Notes: generated by a model not told the origin, from the sequence alone. Numbered from the stretch's first letter, positions 47,816 through 60,800 are shown. The stretch: DNA of 64,000 bases from Serinus canaria (GCF_022539315.1 NC_066314.1:56915180-56979179), one strand, 5' to 3'. Translations and numbers: made by a program.

Positions 47816-50800
47816 GCTGTCTACTAATTAAAAATGATAATACATAGTAATTGTTGCATTGAGCTTCAAACTGTATGATTGTGTGTCTGATGATGATTTA
47901 ATTCACAGTTTTAATCTGGGTTTGAATTTGCTGGGTTTTCTTTAACTCTCTCTGGCAAACTCTGGTTTAATATGTGCACATTTCACAAAGCAGAGTGTGG
48001 AACACACGGGTTTCTTCCTGACATCTACTTTTTTTCCTCTTCTTTTTGCAAAATATTTATCTTTCAAATTAACACTTGTCAGCCCTGGTGCTGCATGGGA
48101 GCTCTCTTTGCTCACAAGGAACAAACTTTATGATTTGCCTGACAATCTAATGACGTATCACAATTTCTGCAGGAATGAATGATGGGTGTCCCAGCTTGGA
48201 AATACTCTACAAAACCCAAATATTTTGTGCTGAGGGGGAGAGGGAGATGAAGAGGAGGAATAGAGTGGTGGAAGCAGGCAGATTCCTAGAATGGAAATGC
48301 AGCACCCTAAAAGCTTCAACAGATTGAATAGCAGAGCTGTAGATCACCTTTCCTTCCAAAAATTCTTGCAGGGAAATAAAACTAAAGGAACGCCTCAAAC
48401 AGTAGCCAGTGTTTACGTAAGAGAGAGATGAAGGGAACGTTCCGTGCTCCCTCTGCTGGTTCTTCAGTACCGGTGACTACAGTGACAAGGAATGAAGTTG
48501 GAATTGAATAAAAAGTTCCTAAGGCTCGTGTTAATTCCACCAATCCCTTAAAACACAGGATGAATTATAAATTGGATGAAAAGTAAGCACTTCTTTTAAA
48601 TTACTCGAGTAGGATTGCTAAGAAATAGGCGTCTTCACATAGAAGCTGTAGTAAATTTAATTCCAATTAGAGATACAGGTGGGCTATCTACAAATACCAG
48701 TGGACACATAGACAGGTTTTTTCCATAAATAATGGACCAAAGGCTGCCACAATGCATCACTCTTCCTGCTGAAGTAAATTACTAGGTAGGGAAATGGGAA
48801 AAAATCTGTGTCTGCCCCATCTGTCTTTGGATCTGGTTCTGCTCCCTGTGTTTTCACAGGAATGAAAGCGAGCTGGGCTCACCCCTTCCCCTCGGTAACT
48901 TTGACCTGCATACTTGAAGAGCTTAACACTTGTTAGGCCAGCATTTAGGCTGGGATGAAGGTGCTCATGAGTCCTCCTGCCAGCTGGGCAATCCGCTGAC
49001 TGAGCGCAAAGCCCTTCCTGCCAGATCACTGCCCCAACACAAAGGGTGGAGCCACAAGCACTTCATAAAAACCTGTGCCCCTCGTGAAGAGCGCAGCTTA
49101 AAACCTGAGCATCAGCAAGGCTTTAGGTCTCCTTCAAATTTTCTTCCTTTGGGAATATGAATCCATTTAGATTTCACTGGGCTATAAATGCAGATCCTTA
49201 GCGGGCTTTATTAATTTCAGTATTTACCATGTACAGTAACAGAAAGGCTTGTTTTTATTAGCCCTTGAATCAAATGTGCCAAATGACTTCATGCCAAGTT
49301 GCACCATCAGTGAAATCTATTACATTTTAAGACATAAAACATAAAAACAAATTATGTGTTCTCTGATAATCCCAATGCCTAACAAAAGCAAACATGGGGC
49401 AAAAAAGGTTTGTAATTGAGGCTGATAACCCACTACTGCTGGAGGCAAAAGGCAAATGACAGGAGGGACCCTAGTGTCAGCTTTAATTATTAAATTCCAG
49501 GCTTCCTCAGATCCCTTTGGAGTCTAAATCAACTTGTATGTCTTGAATTTTCTTAAGTTTAAAAACAATCACAGAAACACTGGACAAGAGGTTCCCATCT
49601 TTAAATACACATTCCCTTATGGAAGCGCTGAGAGTGCAGGACTGGGTGCTACATTTACTCTTTACACTTGAATCCATATTCTGTTGTCCCACAAACGACA
49701 AGATAAGTGATGCAAGCTTGATTTCTTAAGCAATAAATGTTGAAAACAGATTTTATAATCCAGTATATCATAGTGGCATGACAGGCTCCATTAGAATGTG
49801 TTAAATCAAGATGGTTGAGATTGTTAAGCCAATGAAAGGCAATACAATGTACCTCCAACTGAAGGATGAGGAATTTTTATATTTGGAAGTGTTACAGATC
49901 TTAACTATCAGCCCTGTTTGAGAAAGGCCTGACCTACCATTTAAGCCATGAGAGTCCTTTTCTGGAGCACAATGGGCCTTGGAGTAGGTCCTGAGTTGGT
50001 GTTTTGGGTCTTGTTTGTTTAATTTTCACTTTAGTCGGGGCAGACTGAATGTCTGACATCCAGCAAGCCTGGGGACTTTGTGCAAGGTGTGTTATAGCAC
50101 CTCTAAATTCCTGGCCTGCCCTGTAACATGGGTCTTGCAACAGATTTCCTTTTCCCTTCAAACTTCAGTTCTTGGAATCATGTGATCCCAGCCTTCTCTG
50201 AGAAGTTTCCTGCCTTCTAGTTGTAGAAATAAACATGAAAGTACAACCTTGGAGAGAAAAAAAGTAAAAAATAATGCCAAACTTTCTCTGTGAAAAAAGT
50301 CTTGGATTTTTTAAAGCCAGTTTCACTTAGGAAAGTCTGAATCTCTGTTGACTTTCTGGTTCTCCTGCAGGCTCAGAGCAGCTCGCTGGGAAGCAGCAGA
50401 GAGAAGCTGGTGGCTCACCTGCCAGCAGCAGCAGCTGCATGAGCCCCAGACACGTGTGGGCTGGATGTGAGCAGGGCCGAGCTGCTCTGCTCCCTGCATC
50501 CTTCCCGTGGCTCCAGCATTTCAGCCTGCAGGGCTGTCAATCTGTCACAAGCACTAAATTCAGGGCAGCCTCGATGCCGGCGCTGCCGCGGGCTGCAGGA
50601 GCTGCCCTGCCTGGGCCAGGCTGTTCTGCCTCACTGAGCTCACGGGGCACCCAGGGGCAGCGCACCTGCTGCTGCCACCGCTGCAAACATTCCCCGCCCT
50701 GCGTGGCCCTCCAGCATCCCAGAGGATGCAGGCAATGCCTGGGGTAGGCGAGAAGAGATTCCCTTATGTTTCAGCAAGCAGGGACTTTGATCCCAGGCAG

Positions 50801-51445
50801 CTCTACTGGGTCATGGAGACCAAGGAGAGTTGTTTCTCCTGCCTCCATAAAGCCTTGTTGGTTGTTCGTTTGGGTTTTTTACTTTGCTTTTTGCTAGGTG
50901 TTTTATAAGCATGAGACCAAGGCATTCTCACAACTATGTAATTTCTAAGGAATAACCTCAGGAAAAGAGCCATGTATGCATGGCACCTTCTTCCTCAGCA
51001 GAAAATTGTCTCTTCAAGAGTGTTTGGATTAATACCTGCAGCACAGAGCCAGATGAGCCAACAAGTGGATTCTATTCTCACTGTAGAAGGTTGCCAAGGC
51101 TCCAGCCCCCCTGTGAGTGGCAGGCAGGCCCACAGCCTTCCTTACATATGATGTTGTTTGCAAAAGAGTCCATCCAGGTGGGAGCAGCAGCCCCTCTGCA
51201 TGGCCTAACACTTATAGATGTGGTTGGAATGCACTGCATTGGCTTTTGGTTTGGAGCCTGTGAGCAGTGACGCTGAACAGCATTTCTGTGGTACGGATAC
51301 TGCAGCTTCCAGCAAAGTTTGTGAGGCTGGGCCCTAGGTTCCAGCTGCAAGACCTGGAATATGAGTAAAAAAACAGTCATAAGCCACCAAGAGCAGACTA
51401 TGTAGCAATAAGGCAGCCTGAAATGTGGAAAAAAAAGCTTCTCTT
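47816..51445. other. Intergenic DNA downstream of BHLHE41
   Basis: About 3.6 kb of mostly AT-rich single-copy-looking sequence. The part at 47840-49900 is unusually AT-rich; 50340-50750 is moderately GC-rich with CAG-type runs. No coding exon, RNA gene or recent repeat could be supported. Confidence 0.6.
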
Positions 51446-51605
51446 CACAGAATACCAGAATGGGTCAGGCTGGAAGGGGCCACAGTGGGTTATCTCGTCC
51501 CACCTCCTGCTCAGGCAGGACCATCCCAAAGCATATGGCACAGGATTGCATCCAGATGGTTCTGGAATCTCTTCAGTGAGGGAGGTTCCACATCATCTCT
51601 TGGCA
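51446..51605 (-). mobile_element. CR1 LINE 3'-end fragment
   Basis: CACAGAATACCAGAATGGGT then AGGCTGGAAGGGGCC and CTCGTCCCACCTCCTGCTCA is the inverse complement of a CR1 3' terminus. About 160 bp. Confidence 0.85.
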
Positions 51606-51689
51606 GCAAAATTTCCAGAAGTGTTTGCAGGACTACCAGTAGGAGAAACTGAGTGTCTTAACATGTAAGTTGAACTCTTGTTCTGCACT

Positions 51690-52006
51690 GGACGGAGAGG
51701 CTGGAAAAGAACTAAAGCTGGAAAATCTTTTTATGCTTTGCTTGAAATGAGAGGGCATCAGTCTTAAGCTGCACAGGGGGAGGATTAGGTTGGACATGAG
51801 GGAAAATTTTTTCGCTGAACAGCTGATCAGACATTGGAACTGCCTGCCTAGGGAGATGGAGTCATTGTCCCTATAGGTTTTTGCGGAAGGACTGGATGTG
51901 GCACTCAGGGCCATGGTCTGCATGACACGGTGGTCTTCGGTCATAGGTTGGACTCGACGATCTCAGAGGACTTTTGCAGCCTAAACGCTTCTGTGATGCT
52001 GTGAAA
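51690..52006 (+). mobile_element. CR1 LINE 3' end, other subfamily
   Basis: Contains GGATTAGGTTGGACATGAGG, TTTTTTCGCTGAACAGCTGA, ACATTGGAACTGCCTGCCTA, GGTTGGACTCGACGATCTCA and ends GCTTCTGTGATGCTGTG. Its end differs from the 41.3 kb copy (GATCTCAGAGGACTTTTG rather than GGGTCCCTTCCAAC), so it is a different CR1 subfamily. Plus orientation. Confidence 0.9.
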
Positions 52007-52019
52007 AGAGAAGGTCTGT

Positions 52020-52520
52020 CCCACGCTGGGGCTCTCCGGAGGGCAGGAGCGCTCAGGCAGTACCTGCGCACGCACCGGGCGCGTCAGCGCGGGCAGCACT
52101 CCTGGGAGGCCCCGCAGGGGGCCACGGGGCCGCTTCGCGGTGACTGTGCCAGAGAGTCCCCGGCAGTCCGGCCGGTTCCCGGGCGATTCCTCCCTGCTCC
52201 GTGCCGCTGTCCTTCCCCCGGCCCCGCCCGACGCTGCCTGGCTCCCGCCCCGGGTCGAAGTGCGCGCCCGCCCCTCAGGCTGCCGCCGTCACGCGCGTGC
52301 CCGCGTGACCGCCGCGCACGCTGCCCGGCACATGTGCGCGGGGCCGCGCCCGCTGCGGGGAGGGCGAGTGGGCGGGGTCAGCGGCGGCGGCAGCTGCCAT
52401 TGGCCGGCGCGCGGCTCGCGCTCCTCCTCCCCTCACGCGGCCCCGCCTCCCCTCAGGAATGGCCGCCCCTGGGGCGGGCGCGGTGAGGCGTACTCTGACA
52501 GCATCGCGGGGTCAGTCCGC
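52020..52520. promoter_or_regulatory. Orphan CpG island with promoter-like boxes
   Basis: About 500 bp of very CG-rich DNA, distinct from both flanks. It contains a canonical GC box GGGCGGGG (about 52371-52378), a CCAAT box read on the minus strand (ATTGG at 52399-52403), and an ATG at 52459 in a strong context that reads MAAPGAGA and meets GTGAGG at 52483. It is not attached to SSPN or BHLHE41, being 4.7 kb beyond the latter's 3' end. It could be a promoter for an unannotated gene or lncRNA on either strand. Confidence 0.6.
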
Positions 52521-52527
52521 CTGCAGG

Positions 52528-52735
52528 AGTCCTTTGTGATCGTCGAGTCCAACCTGTGACCGAATACCAGTGCGTCAGTCGGACCATGGCACCCAGTGCC
52601 ACGTCCAGCCTTTTCTAAAACACCTCTAGGGACGCGGATTTCACTGCCTCCCGATGGGAGCAGCCCATTTCGATGTATGATCGCCCTTTCTGTGAACAAA
52701 TTCTTCCTACTCGGCATCGTTGCGGTCTCACCTTG
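52528..52735 (-). mobile_element. CR1 LINE fragment
   Basis: TTTGTGATCGTCGAGTCCAA CC at its start, then CCATGGCACCCAGTGCCACG, CACCTCTAGGGACGCGGATT TCACTGCC and TTTCTGTGAACAAATTCTTC CTA are the inverse complement of the same CR1 subfamily as the 51.7 kb copy. The terminal octamer repeat is missing at the island edge. Confidence 0.85.
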
Positions 52736-52744
52736 ATGATTGTG

Positions 52745-53217
52745 TGTAGTTTTGGTCACTGCAACGTAGGAAAGATATTAAGCTGCAAGAGAGCCTCCAG
52801 AGGAGGGGCGTGGAGATGGTGAGGGACCTCGAGATGAAGCCACACATGGAGCAGCTGAGGACACTTGGTCTGTTCAGCTGGAGAAGAGCAGACTGAGGTC
52901 AGAGCTCACAGCAATTCTGCAGCTTCCTCACGAAGCAGAGGCCCTGATCTCTGCTCTGTGGTGACCAGCGACAGGACCCGAGGGAATGGCTGGAGCTGTG
53001 CCAGGGGAGTGGATATTTGGAAAAGGTTCTTCCCCCAGAGGCACTGAACAGGCTCCCCAGGGATGGTCACAGTCCCAAGCCTGACAGCTCCAGGAGCTTT
53101 TGAACAACTCTTGGGCACATGATGTGACACTTGGGGAGTGTGTGTGCAGAGCCAGGAGTTGGACTTGATGATTCTTGTGGGTCCCTTCCAACACAGCTCA
53201 TTCTGTGATTCTGTAAT
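52745..53217 (+). mobile_element. CR1 LINE 3' region
   Basis: Longer copy: GTTTTGGTCACTGCAACGTA, GAGCCTCCAGAGGAGGGGCG, CTGTTCAGCTGGAGAAGAGC, AAAAGGTTCTTCCCCCAGAG GCACTGAACAGGCT, ending GTCCCTTCCAACACAGCTCA TTCTGTGATTCTGT. Plus orientation, about 470 bp, 5'-truncated as usual for CR1. Confidence 0.93.
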
Positions 53218-53469
53218 GTCCAACATAAACCTCCCCTGTTTTCTCAGAAAGGGCTGTAAGGGGTTCAGAGTCCCAGCATTCAAGAGTTTTGCTTAATGCA
53301 CATTAAGCAAACAGAATGCAACATTAGGAACATATGGGCCAATTCTGTATAGAAATTAATAATTAGAGCCCTTGAGGTCATTAGCTAGAGGGTTAATAAA
53401 TCAGAGGAAACCTTAGTAGAGGCCATTTTTAAACTTAGATTCGTCTAAAATAACAATGTTGTTACTGTG

Positions 53470-53805
53470 ATATGGAATGATAGAATGGCTTGGGTTGGAA
53501 GGGACTTTAAACACCATCCACTTACACTCCTTTGCCATGGGCTGGGACATCTTCCACTATTCCAGGTTCCTCAGAGCCCTGTCCAATCTGGCCTTAGATA
53601 CTTCCAGGGATCCAGGGGCAGCCACAGCTTCTCTGGGCATCCTGTGCCAGAGCCTTACCACCCTTGCAGGGAAGAATTTCTTCCCAATATCCAATCTAAA
53701 CCTCCTCTCTGTCAGTGTGAAGTCATTGCCCCTTGTCCTGTCACTCCAGGCCCTGTAAATGGTCTCCCTCCATCTTTCCTGTAGCCTCTTGTAGGTCCCT
53801 TTGTT
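53470..53805 (-). mobile_element. CR1 LINE 3'-end fragment
   Basis: AATGATAGAATGGCTTGGGT TGGAAGGGAC at the left edge, then GGGACATCTTCCACTATTCC, GAAGAATTTCTTCCCAATAT CCAATCTAAACCTCC and GTCCTGTCACTCCAGGCCCT. Inverse orientation CR1. Confidence 0.93.
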
Positions 53806-55325
53806 TCAAAACAGTTGGTGGTGGCAGCACTGACATGGTGGCACCTGTTGGACAGAACAGCAAGATCAAAAATTAACACAGCCATCTGAGAGGAGAAACT
53901 GAGGGTCCAGCCCTGGTATGCTGTGTGTTTATGCACTTTATGTTGTAAACTCACTGGAATAAAAACAGATCTTCACGGGAGCAGGGGTAGGAGCTGGCAC
54001 GGTAGTTTCCTTTTCCCCAAGTGCAGATTCTAATCAAACAGGCTAAAGCTATTTCTCAGTAAGTAACTGCTTAATCATTCTGTGCAAAGTAGGGCAAGAT
54101 TCACCAGAGGAACAGTGCACATGTCTCTGAGAGCAGCTTTTGTCACAGGGAGCAGGAGAGGCAGAGGTGAATCTCCTGGGGGAAAGAATATTCAATCCTA
54201 GTCGCCTACTGAAAGATAAATAGTCTAGGTCCTGAACTCTGACTCAAAGGCAGGGCTGCTCCTCTTCCAGCGTTTTGTGTGAGGAGTGATGCCCTCTGTC
54301 GTTCCAGGGAGAAGCTGCTGGGAGTTAGGGAATTGAAATCATGAATGTGAGGTGGGTTTGTTTACTCCAGTGCTGCAGACTCTTACAGATGCTCTGGTTT
54401 GGACACAGGGTCCGTCATGCAGAATGCACTTCGTTTTCCAGAGTAAAGTCAGAAATGAAACGTGTAGAGACAAATGGACCAACACGACTAGGAAAAAATG
54501 CTTCAACATTAGAAAAGCATGTAGAATAAGCAAGAATTCCTTAATAGCTGCTACAAAGGTAATTGAAGGGTATGGGAATACGTGTGGACAAAGGTCAGAG
54601 TTAAGGCTGTTTTCCCTTTGACATCTGTTCTCTGAGAGAGAAGGAGCTACCTTTGCATACCAAGCTGCCATCATCAGATAATGCTCCTTGGCACTCTTAG
54701 TCCGTCTGTAAAGGCAAATGTATTTGTGCGAACCTGGGCTGCACAAGTTCCTGCTCCCTGGCACAGCAGAGAAATTGTGTTTGGAGTGCAGTTTGCTCTG
54801 CAGAGTGCAGAAACGAGAACATAAAGATACATCCACGTCTGCAAAATGTGAAGTGGCTTTGAAAAACGCCTAACTAGTCAGGGGGCTAATTCTGGTGTTG
54901 TAAATGACGAGTTAAGTACAGTTATTTAAGATGACCTTTGAGAGCAATCTGTGTGCCATACCCCAGGAGCCAGCTGTGGGAAGCACGCTCCCATCAGTGT
55001 CCTGCCAGGCCCAGAAGGCATTTCCAGGACTCCAGCTGTTTGCTATGATTGCTGAACATGCACAGTTTGCAATACCTGCTTTTAAAATACACAGTAATGT
55101 CACGGGCTTGCTTGAGTTTAGTAACTCTAGGGCAGTGCATTCCAAGGAGTAGAGGGCAATTCAGCTGCCTGGCAGAGCCAGTAGGAAGATACTGCATGTC
55201 CCTGACTTTTGTTTTCCACAGAGATCACTACCTGTACCTTCAGGAACAAAGCTGCCTGAGCTGGGGCAGCACAGGGGTATTTTACGGGCTAACCTAGCAC
55301 TCTTCCTAGTGTGTACAGTCACGTC
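53806..55325. other. DNA between two CR1 copies
   Basis: About 1.5 kb of single-copy-looking sequence. Short ORFs occur on both strands but none has a recognisable domain or splice context. Nothing further supported. Confidence 0.5.
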
Positions 55326-55329
55326 ATAG

Positions 55330-55670
55330 AGCAGAATCACAGAATGGCCTGGAATAGAAAGGACCGTAAGGATCCAGTTCCACCTCTGCCATGAGCAGGG
55401 ACACCTTCCACTATCCCAGCTTGCTCAGAGCCCTATCCAGCCTGGACTTAGGCAGGGGCAGGCACAGCTTCTCTGGGCACTCTGTGCCAGGGCCTCACCA
55501 CCCTCACAGGGAAGAATTTTTTCCCAATATCCAATCTAAACCTCCTCTCTGTCAGTGTGAAGCCATTGCCCCTCGTCCTGTCACTCCAGGCCTTTGTTAA
55601 AGAGTCTCTCTCCATCTTTCCTGTAGGCTCCCTTTTTGCACTGGAAGGGCACAATGAGATCAAACCATCT
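55330..55670 (-). mobile_element. CR1 LINE 3'-end fragment
   Basis: AGAATCACAGAATGGCCTGG AATAGAAAGG at the left edge, then CAGGGACACCTTCCACTATC, GAAGAATTTTTTCCCAATAT CCAATCTAAACC and GGAAGGGCACAATGAGATC. Same orientation and subfamily as the copy at 53470. Confidence 0.93.
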
Positions 55671-56084
55671 TTATTTGTACAAGTCTGTGAAGAGGAATCT
55701 CCTGCTTTCCCCAGATGTTCCTGATGCACTCACACAGCAGTGCCTTTGGATGCAAGCCCGATGCCTTGACTGAGGGCACCTCCACAGTGCAGGAATCTTG
55801 TGAGCTTCTGGCTGACAAGAGAAGCAATAATATAATAACTAGACAGAGCTACCTGAAGAGGAAATCAGAACAGACTCAAGTCATGCAAGGAGCTGAACTC
55901 CCGCACATGCTGAAACCAGCATGCTAAAATCAATAGTAAATGAAGATACTGATTTTGCAAAGTTTTAAGTTTGAAACAGATGACTCAATTAGATCTCAAA
56001 GGTGAAATCTTTATTGGTTGAACCTGGCACAACACTTGCTAAAGGAGAGAATAAGTCTCACCTCCTTTGAAGTGCTTTCATTAT

Positions 56085-56312
56085 TCCATTTAGAAGGGAT
56101 ATAAATCCTCTGCTATCAGGAAGAGGTTTAACCTCTGACTGAAGGGTTAGGGAAAGCTTCTTCTGCAAGTAGGTTATTTTGCCAATACTGCACCAAGGGT
56201 AGTTTACTGCTGAGCTGCATGTGACCAGTCAGCTCTTTCTACAGAGCTTGAGGCAGAATGTTAGGCCAGGTGGCCCCCACCCTGACTGAACCATTGCGGG
56301 ACAACTCTGTGT
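56085..56312 (+). mobile_element. Ancient CR1 LINE 3' end
   Basis: AGAAGGGATATAAATCCTCT, GAAGGGTTAGGGAAAGCTTC, TGCAAGTAGGTTATTTTGCC and GTTAGGCCAGGTGGCCCC follow the same order as the old CR1 copy at 29830-30175. Plus orientation, heavily decayed. Confidence 0.7.
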
Positions 56313-57699
56313 GACTCAGAACAGACTTTTCAGCAAATGATTCATGTGCAAAAGGCAGTAAATGGAGATGAAGGGCTTGTACTCCTTCTGGGATAGCCCT
56401 GCATTTCCCTGGGCTTTAGTTTCCCAAGCTGACAAAAGGGATTAACATCTTAACATCTAATAAACTGACTATATACACATATATGTGTGTGCATGCACAT
56501 AAATTATTTGATTGGGATCATTGTTATAGTCATAATAACATAAGAAAATAGGTTTTCCTTGGGGATTTTAGGCTGTGTTCTGCCACTGAACAAAGATGTT
56601 AAGGTAGTCACATTGCCCAGGTTCCTGCTTTTGAAGTTGCTCACAACACCTCAATTACATGCTTGTCTCGTGTGACTGCACCCTGGGGGCAGTCCATTCT
56701 TCCTACCAAAGGAGGAAAACGTTCCTAGAAGTAGGTGCCTCTTGCTGTAAAGTTCCTTGGATAATGTACAAAGGCAGCAGCAAGAACTTTATTGAGCAGA
56801 ACATGAGATAAGGTACTGCAGCACTGATTATTTGTTGTCCTGTCAGATGCCAGCAGCTGTACTTAATGTTACTGAAATGCATTCAGATGGCTAACATCTT
56901 TAAATGATCTTTGCCCTCAGAACTAAGCAGCAGGGACTCTGTGCTCAGACATGCTGAGGGGTGCTCATTCTCAGCAAGACTCCGGTGCAAGAGCAGCTGA
57001 GATGTTTGTTAGTTAATTAAATTTATTTGGAGCATGTAGAAAACACTTTGGAATTGGCAAACTATGAAAAAACACACTTTCCAACAGTTCTAACTCTTGT
57101 GTGCTTTATCTCTTCAGCCACGAATACCAAAGTGCACTTGGGTATCAATGGAAAATTGTGAGATGGCAGCCTATCATGGTGCATCACTGGTTACATGCAC
57201 ATTGCTAGACCGTCCTAAGACTTGCAGAAACACTGGAACATTTAGTACCACCAAGCAAATCTCAGCCTGTTCAATTGTTTCTATTGATTAGGTACAACAC
57301 ATTCTCAAGTAGCACTTGCAACAATATTTAGTCTGCCTTTGGTAATAGCAGCACTTTGCAAGAAGAGTATTGAGCAAAAGTTGAAATGAAGTTTTATTCC
57401 TTTACTTGCTTTTCCTTTTTACCCCTTCAGAAAAAGAAATCTACTTAAAGCTAAACAAGAATTCACCTTAAGAAACCCCCAGCTTCCCTCAGCACACCTG
57501 CATCTTACTCTCACTGCAAGGTAAAGCTAACTCTGAGTGACTTCTTGTCACCCTCTGGGTAGGTTATAAAAATACACTTCATGCTGCAGTATCTGGATGG
57601 CACAACCAAGTGCAGGACCACGTTGTGCTCAATACTATTTGCCAAACAAATAGGAATCTAGACACTGTTCCCCACGGGGCCTGCCGTATATGGAGACTA

Positions 57700-57860
57700 A
57701 ATCAAAGGGGTTGAGGCAGTATTATCTCAGGCTTAGAGCTGGGGGACTCCAGTCCACAGGGATTCTAGTAGCTTGCCCAAGGTCACACACAGGAAATCTG
57801 TGGCAGAGCTGGGAAATGAAACAAGAGCTTCCCAGGCACTGGCAAATACACCAGTCACGG
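57700..57860 (+). mobile_element. Ancient MIR/L2-like fragment
   Basis: TAGTAGCTTGCCCAAGGTCA CACACAGGAA followed by CTGTGGCAGAGCTGGGAAAT GAA is the well-known MIR/L2-type block ('gacttgcccaaggtcacacag...gtggcagagctgggattcgaa'). Confidence 0.6.
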
Positions 57861-60800
57861 GACAGTATCTAAAATGGAATGCTTCAACCCACATCTGTAT
57901 TGGTTTCAGAAAGCTTCCAGGCCTGCTCAGAAACTTCAGGAATGGCATCATTTGTGCACCAGTTACACTGACACTGGGAATAAGATTCTTTGTAAGTATT
58001 ACTGTGTCCTTTCTGAAAGAACACCTTTAAAATTGGAATGTTTGGTGCCTTACCCAGTTCCCTACCATGTGCTATGTATTCCTGGAAAACCTGCTTCCCA
58101 TCACCATGCGTGGCTGCTGTGTGTACTGCTGCCCTCTCGTGTGAGCCTGCTGGGAACTGCAGCATTGGCGCAGTCGAGGAGACCCAACTGTGTGGTGCTT
58201 GCCTCTGGCATAACCTTTCATCCCAGCCCTACAGCTAATGGACATTGCTGCCTTTCTCATTTGCTCTGTCACTGTCTCCTCCATGCTTGTTTTGTGCATG
58301 ACACAAGCAACATGACAGTGCAGAATCCAGGTCATAGTTTTGGCAGCCACGCTGCAGATCTGCCAGGTCAAGGAAATGCTTAAGACAACGTTGTAGCAAG
58401 AAAATGTTGTCAAAGGTCAGCTGGCACTCTGGGGTTTCTCTTCAGTGTGCCAGGAGGGCCAGTTCCACCTCATCGATCAAAGTTCACCTCAGGCTGATTG
58501 GGACTGCTAAAGCCAAATCATCTTTTCTGGGCATATAACATTTCATGAACAGCAGTTGGATACACACAATAAAAGTTGTAGCAGGTAGTAAATTAGGAGA
58601 AGCTCCACAGGCAACCACAAAGAAATTCCAGTTATTTCACACTTAAAGGATGACCTGAATTTCATTCTAGCAATAGCTCCTGATGGTACTTCTGTGATAC
58701 CATGTCACTAGCTCCAAAGCTGCATGATTCACTTTCCATCACATTGGCACTGGATGAGACTTCAGGGCAAATACAAATCAGGTTAAAGATGTTTTACTTG
58801 GTCTACATCTCACTCCCTTCGTTCCATCAACCTCCCTATTTTTTTTGTTGTTTTTTTGTTTCTGATTTAACCAGATGCCTTCACTTTAGAAATACCTAGT
58901 CAGGTAATTGTTGGCACTCCTTTGTGTTGCATTGGATTAGGCGGGTTTTTTAAGCACACTTTCCAAAAGCCTAGCTGGAGCTCTTCTGAATACCTTTTCT
59001 TCAAAAATTTTGCTCATTAAAAATAAATAATAGAAAACTTTTCTTTCCTATAACTTGACCCAGGATTGAATATTACATCTTTTATGCTGCATTTTCCTAC
59101 TAAGTTTTCCAATTACCAACTATCGTCCTCCTTTTGCAGAGGGGTAGAACAAGACAAAACATGTAGCTGAAACAATAAGCACAGTCTGGTGTAGTGGTAT
59201 TTCACTTCCATCACCTTCCAGATGTCTTAACAGAAGTGTGATGACAGTCTCTCACTCTTCCAGAGATCCCTGTAGCCTTTCCACAGCCATGGATTCAGAT
59301 CCAAAAAGCCTCTAGAAATCAAACTTCAGATGGCATGGGGGAGAAGCTCCAGGGCTGCCTCTGTGGTAGCAAGGAAGGAGGTACACACAGAGCCACCAGT
59401 AGTGGCCTGAGGACACTAGCAGTGCCTGAGTTGCTCAGACAAGCGGTGAGGTTGTTCAAGGAAGTTTATCAGCTCTGATTGCATCAGTTCCTTGTTGTCG
59501 AAGAGGCTCCTTTTCAGTCAGCCCTGGACAGTACATAGAACTTAATGCAAAGGATGGGGAAAAAAAGTATACCCAAAAGCATACCCACCTGGAAAAAGGG
59601 AACAAAACAGACCGAGATTGTCTCCATCCAGTATTTCTGGAGAAAGTTAATGATGAAGCAGTGGCTGACCCAGAAAATACTCATTAACACTAGCTACAAT
59701 ATCAAAGGTAGCAAATATATCATTTTCAAGTAAGGCAATAATGGGCACCATTGCTCATTGTGCCCTACTTCAGACACCAGACATCTTAGTTGAAACAATC
59801 ATTAAAATTCGGGTTATAAAGGAATAATACCTAGCTGACACAGACGTAAAAGGCAGAAGAATTGAGTATGGCTTCTGAACAAAAGGGATCATTGATCTGG
59901 CCTGGTTTTGCAACTCATTAGTGGTCCAGTTACACTGAGCTAGTTAGTGCTGCAGCAGCCACATACAAATACACCACTTTGTTCTTTAAAGGCAAAGCAA
60001 AATATCAGAAACATCAGCTGTAGCCCTGGCTCTGCTGAGCACGCTGGGAAACCTTAGTTACCACACAAGCCAGGCAGCTGACTGGCACAGGAGCAGGAAA
60101 GGGCACCTTTCAGGGCACAGGGCCTCCACAACTTCCACAGCCTTGACAACAACAGTGCCACGTGATAGGGCTTCAGTGGAGTTTGTGGCATTGTCCTATT
60201 ACCAGTCAACAGTGCCACTACTGTTAGTTCATTTCTCCTCACATCTAATGAGATTAGGCTCCAGTTAGCTTAGGAAAATCCATTTGTTGGGATATTAGAC
60301 TAAGGACAGCATTTGGATGGCTTAAGTCACAATTCTCCAGCTGCATCAAGTTCCCAGCCTTGATTAGCTCAAATGATCTCAAGCAAGCTTCACATCCTCT
60401 CTGGTCTCAGCACAGTAACTACACCTGAATCTGGCCTAAAAGACCTTCTGCTTCTTGTTCAAAGATTAATTTCTTCCTGCTCCCTGAAGCATCAGGGCAC
60501 CCTGCATTCATTGTGGGAAGAATCTGTACATTCAGTTCATCTCCAAGTGAGCCTCTGCCTCTTTGCTTTAAGTTACACCTCCCCCGAGTCAGTGACCAAT
60601 TCTGTCATTTCAGGGTTATGGTTAATTTTAGTAACAGTTCCTCAGCTGAAAACAAGCTCCTCTTCCCTCTTGCAGTGCCTGGGCTTTATCTGATTGAGAT
60701 TTCAGCACACTTACAGTAAAGGAGCCTTGGCCCTGCCTTCAGGCCTGGTGCTTTCTGACCGAATCCCAGCAGCTCTCTCGTAGACACGCGTGACATGAAC

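Noticed and set aside
51974..52486. 170-codon plus-strand frame through the orphan CpG island
   Set aside because: It begins inside the CR1 tail and is Arg/Pro/Ala-rich as expected for CG-rich non-coding DNA. The short ATG at 52459 in another frame is the more credible start.
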